DNA of 64,000 nt from Fibrobacter sp. UWB2 (GTDB taxonomy: Bacteria; Fibrobacterota; Fibrobacteria; Fibrobacterales; Fibrobacteraceae): the NCBI RefSeq assembly GCF_002210425.1, contig NZ_MWQK01000007.1:146460-210459 (forward strand), read 5' to 3'. The position numbers and the translations under genes were made by a program. This document shows positions 15,253-25,502 of this stretch, piece after piece; the stretch's first letter is position 1, and every line of letters begins with the position of its first letter. The notes under the pieces were generated by a model. The model worked only from the letters and a program-made list of their open reading frames with translations. It was not told the DNA's origin and searched no databases.

Positions 15253-16035
15253 ATGACGCTGATTTTGAGACCGATAAATTGGATTGGACAAAAGATTGTC
15301 GATGCAGTCGCCTCTGTGGGTGAGTGCATTTGCATCCTGTTTATCACGCTCAAGCAGTTCCGCTATGTGCACAAGAATCCGGCGCTGATTGTCAAGGAGA
15401 TGATCTCCGTAGGCGTCTCCTCGCTCCCGCTCTTGTTCGTGACGTCCATCTTCACGGGCATGGTCGCGACCATCATGGCCGAGTTCGAATTCCACAATCT
15501 CGTGTCCGACAAGTTTGTGGGGACCGCCGCTTGCAAGATGGTGCTCATCGAGCTTGGACCGCTCCTTACGGCCATCGTGCTTTCGGGGCGTGTGGGTAGT
15601 GCTGTCGCTGCCGAAATCGGTTCCATGAAAGAGAAAGAGGAACTCTCCGCGTACGTGGTGCTTGGGCTCGACCCGTACCGCTACCTCGCGATGCCGAGAC
15701 TGTTTGCGTTCTTGACGATGATCCCGTGCCTGACAGCCATTTCAAACGCGCTTGCGCTGATTGGTGGCTGGATCGTCTGTGTGCTTGCTTTGGATATCAC
15801 GACCTACACCTATTCGACCGGTATGCAGTACCTGTTTGATAGTTTGGATTTGTGGGCGGGGATTATCAAGTCGATTGTGTTTGGGACAATCATCTTTGTG
15901 CTTGCTTACTACCATGGGACGCATTCCAAGCCGGGTGCGCATGGCGTGGGCCTTGCAACGATGAGCGTCGTTGTTTCTAGCTGTCTTATGATTTTGGTTT
16001 CTGACTTTATTCTTGACGCGTTCATGTTCTTCTAG
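15253..16035 (+). CDS. mlaE: MlaE-family ABC transporter permease
   Basis: The 260-residue inner-membrane protein has the MlaE/YrbE signature: ITLKQFRYVHKNP, then TSIFTGMVATIMAEFEF, and the conserved RVGSAVAAEIGSMKEKEELSAYVVLGLDPYRYLAMPR region, within about five membrane spans. Such permeases move phospholipids or other lipids between the membranes together with an MlaF ATPase and an MCE (MlaD) protein. The ATPase gene follows 10 bases later. No MCE gene is visible nearby, so the third component must lie elsewhere or be missing. The lipid transported is inferred from the family. Confidence 0.9.
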   Translation: MTLILRPINWIGQKIVDAVASVGECICILFITLKQFRYVHKNPALIVKEMISVGVSSLPLLFVTSIFTGMVATIMAEFEFHNLVSDKFVGTAACKMVLIELGPLLTAIVLSGRVGSAVAAEIGSMKEKEELSAYVVLGLDPYRYLAMPRLFAFLTMIPCLTAISNALALIGGWIVCVLALDITTYTYSTGMQYLFDSLDLWAGIIKSIVFGTIIFVLAYYHGTHSKPGAHGVGLATMSVVVSSCLMILVSDFILDAFMFF

Positions 16036-16045
16036 AGGTTTAGCT

Positions 16046-16840
16046 ATGCCGAATGTAAAAATCGATCCGAATGATATTGCGATTCGACTCAAGGGACTTA
16101 AGAAGTCCTTTGGCCCTCAGACCGTTCTTGAAGACGTGAACCTCGACATCCGCCGTGGCGAGACGATGGTCATCATCGGTAAGTCCGGCGGTGGCAAGTC
16201 CGTGATTCTAAAGCACATGATTGGACTTTTGCAGCCGGATGGCGGCGAAGTGACTGTCGATGGCGTGACTATCAGTACGCCCAAGTTCTTCGATACGCGT
16301 ACCATCCGTCGCAAGATGGGTATGTTGTTCCAAATGGGCGCCTTGTTCGATTCCATGGACACGGGCGAAAATATTGCCTTTGCCCTCCGTGAACACCATC
16401 CCGAACTCTCTGAAGCCGAGATCCAGAACGTGGTGACCGAAAAGCTCCAGATGATCAACCTCGTGCCGTCTTTCCGTACAAAGATGCCTTCCGAACTTTC
16501 GGGCGGTATGCGCAAGCGTGTGGCGCTTGCAAGAGCGATTGCCCTGAACCCGGAAATCCTCTTGTACGATGAACCGACGACGGGCCTTGACCCGATTACG
16601 AGTGACGTGATTAACGACCTTATTCTCGATATGCAGAGTAAGCTCGGAGTGACCTCTGTCGTGGTGACGCACGACATGGTCAGTGCCTTCAAGGTGGCGG
16701 ACCGAATCGCCATGCTTTACAATGGGCGCATCATCGAGGTGGGGACCGTCGATGAAATCAAGAATACGAGCAACCCGTATGTGCACCAGTTCATAACGGG
16801 CCAGCGCAAAATTTCGGTGGATGGGGAAAATCAGGAATAG
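16046..16840 (+). CDS. mlaF: MlaF-family ABC transporter ATP-binding protein
   Basis: The 264-residue ATPase has Walker A IGKSGGGKSV, the signature ELSGGMRKRVALARA, Walker B LLYDEPTTGLDP and the switch His in VVVTHDM. The pattern with the MALFxS-like LFQMGALFDSMD segment is typical of MlaF/Mkl proteins that drive MlaE permeases. I chose ATG 16046, preceded by AGAGG, over a start at 16013 that would overlap mlaE and add a non-homologous leader. It is transcribed with mlaE and probably with the downstream lipoprotein gene, 22 bases away. Confidence 0.92.
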   Translation: MPNVKIDPNDIAIRLKGLKKSFGPQTVLEDVNLDIRRGETMVIIGKSGGGKSVILKHMIGLLQPDGGEVTVDGVTISTPKFFDTRTIRRKMGMLFQMGALFDSMDTGENIAFALREHHPELSEAEIQNVVTEKLQMINLVPSFRTKMPSELSGGMRKRVALARAIALNPEILLYDEPTTGLDPITSDVINDLILDMQSKLGVTSVVVTHDMVSAFKVADRIAMLYNGRIIEVGTVDEIKNTSNPYVHQFITGQRKISVDGENQE

Positions 16841-16862
16841 ATTTTAAAGAGTGGGGAAAATT

Positions 16863-18119
16863 ATGGATAGGAAAAAGATATTACCGTTATTGTTTACTTC
16901 TGCAGCGATAATCCTTTGGGCCTGTGGCGAAGGGAGTATCAACTACGTGGAAGACCAGGACGAAATTGTACTGAAGGATCTTAAGGATAAACTAGATACA
17001 TCGAAAAAGGATTACGATGAAAACGTAAATTCCTTCCTCCAGACTTTTGTGGATTACTGCAATAGTAAAGAAGGCCACAAGGCGGGCTGCGAACTCGAGA
17101 AGATTAAGAAAAGCAGTAGCTCCAAAAAAGAAGAAAACAAGAGCTCTTCAAGTAGCAAAACCTCGAATTCTTCTAGTTCGACTTCTGCAAATTCTAGCAG
17201 CTCCAAGGGCGGGACAACATCTTCTAGCTCCGTTAAGGGTTCGTCTAGCAGCTCTTCAGCAACGTCTGCATCGTCCAGCAGTGTGTCGTCTAGCTCCAGC
17301 AAGCCGTTGCCGGTTTCTGGCAAGTGCATTTTGGATAGGCCCGAAAAGGTCTATATCGGTGATGTGGTGACTTGGAGTTACCTCCCGGATGAAGGTTCCT
17401 TGGAAAAGGGCAATTTCGTGTGGGAAGTATCCGACGAAGTCGAAGAGGGCCTTGTCGAAGGGAAACTTTCTGGCAATGGTACGCCTAGCATCAAGGTGAA
17501 GTATTCTACCGTTGGACAAAAGTTTGGACCGATTCTCCACTTTGCTGAGAAGAAAATTGATTGTGATGACGATTTCCGCGTCTATCAGGTTGTAGTCGAA
17601 GAAAGCTCTTCTTCAGAAGAAGAATCCTCGTCTTCTTCTGAACCGGAATCCTCGTCTTCTTCCAAGGCTGCGGTGAAGGGCTATTGCGCTGTCAGCAAGC
17701 GTGTGATTACCGTTGGTGAAACCGTGGAATGGTTCATCGTGGATGCCGAACGCCAAGAACTTGAAGGAAGACATCAATGGATTGGATACGGTGATGGAAC
17801 GGCTCAATATGTCTCGGGCGAAGAAAAGGGAACTGGTTCGACTAGGGTTGTTGTTCAGTATCTGCAACCTGGTGATAAGGCCCCGCAAGTCACTTGGGAT
17901 GGCAAGACCGTTACTTGCGAACGTGATGAATTAAACGAAGACGATTTTGACCCGCTCCTCCATGTAGAGGCCTTGCCGGAAAGCTCTTCGTCCGAAGAAC
18001 CGCCTGAGGAAAGTTCCTCTTCATCGGGTGAAACGGATTCTAGCTCTTCTAGTTATAAGAAGCCTGTTGACTGCGTGTTAGAGCCTGATGACCCTGCGTG
18101 CACGTCGTATGACTTCTAA
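16863..18119 (+). CDS. Ser-rich lipoprotein, Fibrobacter type
   Basis: The 418-residue product has a signal peptide with lipobox ILWACGEG and Cys21 as the lipidation site. A long linker of Ser runs broken by Lys, Thr and Ala (about 90-145) separates the N-terminus from two similar Ig-like modules. Each module has a Cys near its start and a VGETVEW or IGDVVTW strand. A second Ser/Glu linker joins them and a third follows. The next gene (18276) is a paralogue with the same layout. Poly-Ser linkers of this kind are typical of Fibrobacter envelope proteins. The ATG at 16863 follows a GGGG stretch; a GTG 12 bases upstream is less likely. Function unknown. Confidence 0.8.
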   Translation: MDRKKILPLLFTSAAIILWACGEGSINYVEDQDEIVLKDLKDKLDTSKKDYDENVNSFLQTFVDYCNSKEGHKAGCELEKIKKSSSSKKEENKSSSSSKTSNSSSSTSANSSSSKGGTTSSSSVKGSSSSSSATSASSSSVSSSSSKPLPVSGKCILDRPEKVYIGDVVTWSYLPDEGSLEKGNFVWEVSDEVEEGLVEGKLSGNGTPSIKVKYSTVGQKFGPILHFAEKKIDCDDDFRVYQVVVEESSSSEEESSSSSEPESSSSSKAAVKGYCAVSKRVITVGETVEWFIVDAERQELEGRHQWIGYGDGTAQYVSGEEKGTGSTRVVVQYLQPGDKAPQVTWDGKTVTCERDELNEDDFDPLLHVEALPESSSSEEPPEESSSSSGETDSSSSSYKKPVDCVLEPDDPACTSYDF

Positions 18120-18161
18120 AAAGTTCTATAAAATACAGATTCTTGTATAATTAATTTTACA

Positions 18162-18195
18162 AACGCTCCGAGCCTCGTGTTCGGGGCGCTTTTTT
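18162..18195 (+). terminator. rho-independent terminator
   Basis: AACGCTCCGAGC pairs with GTTCGGGGCGCTT through G-T pairs, followed by a T-run near 18190-18195. It ends the transcript of the first Ser-rich lipoprotein. Confidence 0.7.
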
Positions 18196-18275
18196 GTGAA
18201 TTTCCTCAATAAAAAACGCTTACAGAGTTTGCTTATTGGCGCGATTTAATTTATTTTTCGCCTAAGAGGTTTTTT

Positions 18276-19583
18276 ATGAATAAAAAGTTTTATATCGGAA
18301 CACTTGCTGTTGGTATTGCCGCAAGTTTTTGGGCTTGCGGAAGTGGCGAAATTATAAAGCCGAATGAATTTGATGCTACGATGGGGTATACCGATGAGAA
18401 AGACCCGACTATGGGTATTGACGCTGGTGCATTTAAGGCTTATTGTCCGGAATGTGTTGCTCAGGCAAGCTCGTCCTCTACAGCTCCTAAAACGCAGAAG
18501 TCCTCTAGCTCTCGTCAGACTCTCCCGGGCCTTTCGTCTTCGAGCAAGATCGTTATCAATACGTCGTCTTCTGCAGAACCGGGCATTGCATCCTCGTCGT
18601 CTCAGTCCGGTCCGGTTTTCCTTTATTCTTCGTCTAGCAGCGCTCCGGTTGTACAGCCGGGTGGTGATGTCGGTACCTGCGCTCCGGAAAAGGATACCTA
18701 TGAAAGTGGCGAATCCGTAATTTGGAAGTTTGAACGTGGCAGTGCTATTACGGGCCAGGATTACTTGAAGTCCAAGTCCGTATGGACGACCGCCGATGGT
18801 ACTCCGGCTGCTTCAGCTGTTTTGGAAGGTGTTAAAGGCCGTACCCATACGGTGACGTACGCCACCTCTGGTAAGCACAATGCTTCTGTCCAGATTACCA
18901 CGGCTACTGGTGCTGTCCATAATGTGACTTGCACACCGGTTCAGGTGAACGGCGCTCCGATTACAGGCTGTAAGTGCGCTGCAGTGGATAAGAATCCGGA
19001 TATTAGCGTTGGTGGTGCTTGGACTATTGAGGGCTGCTCTTCTACGGGTGCTAATATTGTCGGTTATGAATGGGCTGGCGCTCTTGCCGATCCGACGAAT
19101 CCTGCGAAGGCTTCTCAGGCATTTACCGCAAAGAACCAGGCTGCGGCTCCGATCGTTAGCGTTTCCAATGACGACAACACCGTTATACAGGTCCCGTGCG
19201 ACACGGTTGTTTCTGTGGATGCAAACGATCCAGATTACCCCTTGACGTTTGAAGGCTCCAGCATTCCGTCTGCTACGGATGTCTCTATTGATATTCCGCT
19301 GAACAAGGAAGCATGCATTCAGGTTTCCTTCAAGTGGGAAGGTGGCTGGACTCCGAATAACATCTCCTTGCTTTGCGATGTTACCGCAGCTCAGAACCAG
19401 CCTGGGTTGACGTTGGATATCACTTATGGTGAAACTTCTAAGTCTTATCCGGGCGATTACAACATCAGCAATAGCGGTATTGCTTTGGGTGCTGTGAAGG
19501 CTGGCCAGAATACGATGGGTAACGTTTGCGTGACAGCAACGGGTAAAGAAGGTGGCAAGGCCAAGTGCTTCTTCGGTAACTAG
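18276..19583 (+). CDS. Ser-rich lipoprotein, paralogue of the preceding one
   Basis: The 435-residue protein starts MNKKFYIGTLAVGIAASFWA followed by Cys21, a lipobox matching that of the upstream paralogue. Ser-rich linkers lie at about 66-125. The rest holds Ig-like or PKD-like modules with paired Cys, for example GDVGTCAPEKDTYESGESV, where the VxW strand of the paralogue is also present (VIWKFE). The C-terminal module ends VCVTATGKEGGKAKCFFGN. I see no enzymatic motif. It has its own terminators on both sides and so is probably a single-gene unit. A surface or periplasmic binding role is possible but not shown. Confidence 0.8.
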   Translation: MNKKFYIGTLAVGIAASFWACGSGEIIKPNEFDATMGYTDEKDPTMGIDAGAFKAYCPECVAQASSSSTAPKTQKSSSSRQTLPGLSSSSKIVINTSSSAEPGIASSSSQSGPVFLYSSSSSAPVVQPGGDVGTCAPEKDTYESGESVIWKFERGSAITGQDYLKSKSVWTTADGTPAASAVLEGVKGRTHTVTYATSGKHNASVQITTATGAVHNVTCTPVQVNGAPITGCKCAAVDKNPDISVGGAWTIEGCSSTGANIVGYEWAGALADPTNPAKASQAFTAKNQAAAPIVSVSNDDNTVIQVPCDTVVSVDANDPDYPLTFEGSSIPSATDVSIDIPLNKEACIQVSFKWEGGWTPNNISLLCDVTAAQNQPGLTLDITYGETSKSYPGDYNISNSGIALGAVKAGQNTMGNVCVTATGKEGGKAKCFFGN

Positions 19584-19616
19584 TCTAGACCTTAGAATCA
19601 TCTAGTACAAGAACTT

Positions 19617-19646
19617 AAAAAGACCTCCCATCTGGGAGGTCTTTTT
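19617..19646 (+). terminator. strong rho-independent terminator
   Basis: AAAAAGACCTCCC at 19617-19629 pairs with GGGAGGTCTTTTT at 19634-19646. It closes the Ser-rich lipoprotein gene. Confidence 0.85.
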
Positions 19647-19672
19647 GTATGCTTCTACGTCATCCTCGAAGT

Positions 19673-19701
19673 TGTCATCCTGGAGCGTAGCGACGGGAAC
19701 C
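19673..19701 (+). repeat. dispersed TGTCATCCTGGAGCG repeat
   Basis: The 29-base element starts TGTCATCCTGGAGCGTAGCG and ends GACGGGAACC. It is nearly identical to 56507-56535 and starts like the coding-region copies at 1197 and 11981. Confidence 0.6.
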
Positions 19702-19720
19702 ATAATTCTCGTCTTGTTTA

Positions 19721-19748
19721 TAAAAAGAAAGCCCGCTTTCGCGGGCTC
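19721..19748 (-). terminator. terminator of the symporter gene
   Basis: AGCCCGC at 19730-19736 pairs with GCGGGCT at 19741-19747 around TTTC. On the minus strand a TTTCTTTTTA tract follows, so it ends the transcript coming from 21268. Confidence 0.7.
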
Positions 19749-19795
19749 TAATAACGAATAATCAATAACTTAAAACTAACTACTAATTACTAAGA

Positions 19796-21268
<1,473 letters not shown>

Positions 21269-21311
21269 AAGTTGTCCTTGATGTTAAGGGGTTTTGCCCC
21301 AAAAATAGAAA

Positions 21312-22529
21312 CTATATGCTCGTTAGCGTTTGGACATCGGCTTCATAGTCCACGCCATCAATATCGAAACCGTTTGTGGCGAGGAAATCGTGGCGGTATC
21401 CTTCGAGGTCGCCGATTTCGGCGAGGTTCTCTTGCGTGACGGTTGCCATGCGTTTGTCCACTTCGGCTTGGACTTTCGGATCCAATTCATAGTCGTCGAT
21501 GCGGATGAGGTGATTTTCGTCCGTCGGGACTTTGGAACCCGTATAAAGTCTTTCGGTCATCAAGCGTTCCATCTGCTCGATGCAACCTTCGTGATTTCCC
21601 ATTTCCTTCATGACCTTGAAGAGCACGGAAATGTACATCGGGATGATGGGAATGACGGCGCTAGAGCGCGTGACAAGTCCTTTGTTCACAGAGACATAGG
21701 CTTCGCCGTGGAGGTCGTTTTGCAATTCCTTGTGGAGTTCTAGTGCGGTTGCTTCGAGGTGCTTCTTGGCGCCACCGATTGTACCGTCGCGGTAGATGGC
21801 ATGCGAAAGTTTCGGGCCGATATATGAATAAGCGACGGTCTTCACGCCTTCGGCGAGAACGCCTGCCTCCTTGAGCTTGCGCACCCAAAGAGCCCAGTCT
21901 TCACCGCCCATGACTTTAACTGTGTTGGCTGCTTCTTCTGCAGTGGCAGGTTCTGCGCTGATGGTGCTGATTTTACCGCTGAGGCAGTCAATCGTGGCGC
22001 CTGTAAATACTTTATCAATAGGCTTCAATACGCTGCGGTAGATGGTTCCGTTGTCTGGATCGACGCGCACGGAGCTTGCGACACTGTATACGAGAAGGTC
22101 TACTTTACGGCCCATCTTCTTGAGGGTGTCGATAACGTTTTGGCGCATTTCGTGCGAGAAGGCGTCTCCATTGAACGTCACGGCATCTAGGCCCGCTTCT
22201 TTTGCGAATTTGTCGAAAGCCATGTTGTTGTACCAGCCCGGCGTACCCGTCTTTTCGCGGGATTCGCCGATTCCGCCGTCAGAGCCTTCCTTTTCAAAAG
22301 AAACTCCAATCGTTGCCGCCTTGTAGCCAAATGCGGCTGTGATGCGGCTTGCAAGCCCGTATCCGGTCGAGCAACCGAGGACGAGAACCGTCTTTGGTGC
22401 ATCGGCTGGAATGCTGCGTGTGGTGAACTTCTTTTCGATAAATTCAATCTGGTGCTTGACATCTTGAGCGCAACCCTTTGGGTGGGCGTTAATGCACATG
22501 TTGCTACGGATGAGCGGTTTGATAATCAT
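21312..22529 (-). CDS. fabV: trans-2-enoyl-CoA / enoyl-ACP reductase FabV
   Basis: This NADH-dependent reductase completes fatty acid elongation, or reduces enoyl-CoA. The 405-residue protein starts MIIKPLIRSNMCINAHPKGC, the usual FabV N-terminus, has the nucleotide-binding motif GCSTGYGLASRI, and has the active-site stretch YSYIGPKLSHAIYRDGTIGGAKKHLE, which contains the FabV Tyr-x8-Lys pair. I moved the start from 22565 to ATG 22529, which has AGGAGTCATT directly upstream and matches the family. It is divergent from gltX. Confidence 0.95.
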   Translation of the reverse strand: MIIKPLIRSNMCINAHPKGCAQDVKHQIEFIEKKFTTRSIPADAPKTVLVLGCSTGYGLASRITAAFGYKAATIGVSFEKEGSDGGIGESREKTGTPGWYNNMAFDKFAKEAGLDAVTFNGDAFSHEMRQNVIDTLKKMGRKVDLLVYSVASSVRVDPDNGTIYRSVLKPIDKVFTGATIDCLSGKISTISAEPATAEEAANTVKVMGGEDWALWVRKLKEAGVLAEGVKTVAYSYIGPKLSHAIYRDGTIGGAKKHLEATALELHKELQNDLHGEAYVSVNKGLVTRSSAVIPIIPMYISVLFKVMKEMGNHEGCIEQMERLMTERLYTGSKVPTDENHLIRIDDYELDPKVQAEVDKRMATVTQENLAEIGDLEGYRHDFLATNGFDIDGVDYEADVQTLTSI

Positions 22530-22776
22530 AATGACTCCTATTTTTTGACGCCCGCAACTTAGCAATTAAAAGGCTCTAGCTTTGGCCTGTATATAGGAAT
22601 CGTATCTCCAAAACGTATTTCTGTAGTATTTCTGAAATGTATTTGAAAGTTTTGTACGGAATTGCTTGTAGAAGGTGTTCCAATATGTACCTTGAAGTCG
22701 GTTCCCTATTAAGTTTTGTACAATGGAATTTGCTAATTTTTGTCATAAAATAAAATATGGATTTAAAGAGGAATCT

Positions 22777-24237
22777 ATGACTGAAAAAAGTCCTGTCCGT
22801 GTACGCTTTGCTCCGAGCCCCACGGGTTATTTGCATGTCGGTGGCGCACGTACGGCAATCTACAACTACTTCTTTGCAAAACACATGGGTGGCACGTTCT
22901 ACCTGCGCATCGAAGATACTGACCGTAAGCGCTATAACGAAACCGCTCTCCACGACTTGATGCGCGACCTCAAGTGGCTTGGCCTCCAGTGGGATGAAGG
23001 TCCGGGTTGCGAAGGCGACTGCGGTCCGTACTTCCAGAGCGAACGCCTGGACATCTACCATCGCGAAATCAAGAAGCTCTTGGATGCCGGTTGCGCTTAC
23101 TATTGCTTCTGCACCGAAGAACGTCTGCAGGAAGTCCGCGCTGAACAAGAAAAGTCTCACGTGCCGGTCACTGGTTACGACCGCCACTGCCGCAACATCA
23201 GCCGCGAAGAAGCCGAAGCCCGCATTGCCGCTGGCGAAAAGGCTGTCATCCGCTTCAAGGTCCCGGAAACGGGCGTTACGGAATTCGATGACATGATCCG
23301 TGGCCATATCAGTTACCAGAACGAACTTTTGGATGACCTCGTGCTCATCAAGCGCGACGGCTATCCGACTTATCACTTCGCAAGCGTTGTCGATGACCAC
23401 TACATGGGTACGACGCATGTGCTCCGCGGTGACGAATGGATCAGCTCCACGCCGAAGCACGAACTCTTGTACAAGGCCTTTGGCTGGCAACCGCCTGTGT
23501 GGTGCCACCTGCCGGTGATTCTCGACAAGAACGGCGGTAAGCTTTCCAAGCGCAAGGGTGCTGCTTCTGTCGGTGACTTCCGCGACCTCGGCTACTTGCC
23601 GGAAACGCTTGTGAACTACCTCGCACTCCTCGGCTGGAACCCGGGCGACGACCGCGAAGTGATGAGCGTCAAGGAAATGATTGACTGCTTCACGCTCGAA
23701 CGCATCAACCCGAAGTCCGCAAGCTTCGACGAAAAGAAGCTCCAGTGGATGAACGGCCAGCACATCCACATGTGCGATGATGCATTCCTCAAGGACATCA
23801 TGGTCGATGGCCTCAAGGCTATGGGCGTTGATACGAGCGCCGAACCGAATGAACGCTTGCTCGAAATCGTGAAGCAGCTCAAGCCGCGTGCACACTTCGT
23901 ACAGGATCTCGCAACGATGGCAAAGTACTTCTTTGTCGCTCCGACGGAATACGACGAAAAGGGCGCCAAGAAACATTTCGGTGAAGGCTCCAAGGAAGTC
24001 GCAACGCTCGTGCGCGATATGCTCGCTTCCATCGAAGACTTCAAGACTCCGGTGATCGAGAAGGGCTTTTACGAACTTGCTGAACGTTGCGGTCACAAGG
24101 TCGGTGAACTGGTGGGCGCTCCGCGCCTTGCCGTGTCCGGCGTGACTGCTGGTCCTGGCCTCTGGGAAATGTTCGAAATTATCGGTAAGGAAGAAGTGCT
24201 CCGCCGCATCGACGTGGCGCTCCCGCTGATGAAGTAA
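22777..24237 (+). CDS. gltX: glutamate-tRNA ligase
   Basis: This enzyme charges tRNA with glutamate. The 486-residue class I synthetase starts TEKSPVRVRFAPSPTGYLHVGGART, which includes the HIGH-type ATP site, and has KLSKRKG (KMSKS-type) near residue 255. The C-terminal anticodon-binding part is helical. The start is ATG 22777 after AGAGGA; the longer reading from 22723 adds residues that do not match the family. Its TAA shares one base with the start of the following BON-domain gene, so the two are translationally coupled. Confidence 0.96.
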   Translation: MTEKSPVRVRFAPSPTGYLHVGGARTAIYNYFFAKHMGGTFYLRIEDTDRKRYNETALHDLMRDLKWLGLQWDEGPGCEGDCGPYFQSERLDIYHREIKKLLDAGCAYYCFCTEERLQEVRAEQEKSHVPVTGYDRHCRNISREEAEARIAAGEKAVIRFKVPETGVTEFDDMIRGHISYQNELLDDLVLIKRDGYPTYHFASVVDDHYMGTTHVLRGDEWISSTPKHELLYKAFGWQPPVWCHLPVILDKNGGKLSKRKGAASVGDFRDLGYLPETLVNYLALLGWNPGDDREVMSVKEMIDCFTLERINPKSASFDEKKLQWMNGQHIHMCDDAFLKDIMVDGLKAMGVDTSAEPNERLLEIVKQLKPRAHFVQDLATMAKYFFVAPTEYDEKGAKKHFGEGSKEVATLVRDMLASIEDFKTPVIEKGFYELAERCGHKVGELVGAPRLAVSGVTAGPGLWEMFEIIGKEEVLRRIDVALPLMK

Positions 24238-25484
24238 TGCGCCAATATTTCCCCTATCGTTTGTACTCGCAGCTGCTGTACTGCCGGCAATGCCAGCAGG
24301 CAGTTCGCCATGACGTCTGCGCCATGGAAGAGTACACGACGTATGGGGGTATGGAACGCGGTATTCCGCTACTTTGTGTCTGTACTCATTGCGGAACGTA
24401 TCATGTGGCTTTCTCGCAGGAATTTGCGTTTTGCCATAAGGATGATCCGCAATCCGAGTATGCAAAGGTCTATGGGCACAACCGAATTTTTCCGGGTGAC
24501 TGGCTTTACTTTGACGGGGCAACCCGTCCGTGTGTCGTCAAGAGTTTTTTCCAGGCGAACGATAGGGAAGTTGTCGTCTATAAAAATGGACCTGCGGATG
24601 CAAAGTTCGAAGGTCCGAAAATTACGATAGACCATGAGGTGTCGCCCGAAGGCTATCGGTTATTGCCTGCGCAGTGCGTGAATACCTTGTTGGGAGACCA
24701 TGTCTACCATGTCATCCGCAAGCAGTTTGGTATTGCCATTGGAGTCGTCAAAGACGAAACCAAGGACAAGCTTGTGGTGAAGATGGATGACGGATTAATC
24801 GTCTTTATGAGCTATCCTCGCTATGCGGAAAATCCGCCAAATGACGAAGTTGTCGCTGTTGTGCGTAAGCATCTGGAACTTTTGTCTGATGGTTTAAGCG
24901 AAGATGTCTCCGTCGAAGCAGGGCAAGGCATTGTCTATTTGCGTGGCTTTGTGAATAGTCTTGCAACAAAGCGAAAAATACAGACCAAAATTGGCGAAAT
25001 TGCAGGACTGCGCGGCTGCGTGAACATGGTTCGCGTTCGCAAAAATTCCAAGGTTTCCGACGAGGACTTGGAACGACAAATTTGGGATGTTTTGGATGAT
25101 ATTGCTCATCCGATTTTCAAGTACAGTGTCAAGGTGAAATCTGGCGCTGCAAAGGTGACGTTCTATTACGAAGATGAAGTTTATCCTGATGAACTGAAGT
25201 CGCGTATTGAATGTATTCCCGGCATAGTTTCGTTGAATATGCATGGGACTGCGATTCTAAAAAAGAATCTCGGCAAAAAAGACCTTTGCCAGAAAATTAT
25301 GGATAAGCTTGCGTCATACAGTTTCTTGAAAAATTCGTTTGTTCATGTCACGTATGTGGGCAAGCGTTTCTTGGTCGAGGGGCGTGTGGCAAATATTGTT
25401 CAGAGAGAGTTTGCGCTATTGGCTGTTGCTGGTTTTGCTCGGTCGGTAGCGGTGGGTAACCGTCTAAGAATTTTAAAAACTTAG
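24237..25484 (+). CDS. Zn-ribbon plus BON-domain protein of unknown function
   Basis: The 415-residue protein starts with a zinc-ribbon-like part, LLYCRQCQQ near residue 15 and CVCTHCGTYH near 50. A middle region (about 75-190) follows with GDWLYFDG and several beta strands. The rest carries BON-like modules, one being VSVEAGQGIVYLRGFVNSLATKRKIQTKIGEI cut into the typical strand-helix pattern with VRV at its end, plus two weaker ones. BON domains usually bind lipids or membranes. The start overlaps the gltX stop by one base. The combination with a zinc ribbon in a cytoplasmic protein is unusual, and I do not recognise a named family. Confidence 0.65.
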   Translation: MRQYFPYRLYSQLLYCRQCQQAVRHDVCAMEEYTTYGGMERGIPLLCVCTHCGTYHVAFSQEFAFCHKDDPQSEYAKVYGHNRIFPGDWLYFDGATRPCVVKSFFQANDREVVVYKNGPADAKFEGPKITIDHEVSPEGYRLLPAQCVNTLLGDHVYHVIRKQFGIAIGVVKDETKDKLVVKMDDGLIVFMSYPRYAENPPNDEVVAVVRKHLELLSDGLSEDVSVEAGQGIVYLRGFVNSLATKRKIQTKIGEIAGLRGCVNMVRVRKNSKVSDEDLERQIWDVLDDIAHPIFKYSVKVKSGAAKVTFYYEDEVYPDELKSRIECIPGIVSLNMHGTAILKKNLGKKDLCQKIMDKLASYSFLKNSFVHVTYVGKRFLVEGRVANIVQREFALLAVAGFARSVAVGNRLRILKT

Positions 25485-25502
25485 GAAAAAGAGGAGTGAA
25501 AA

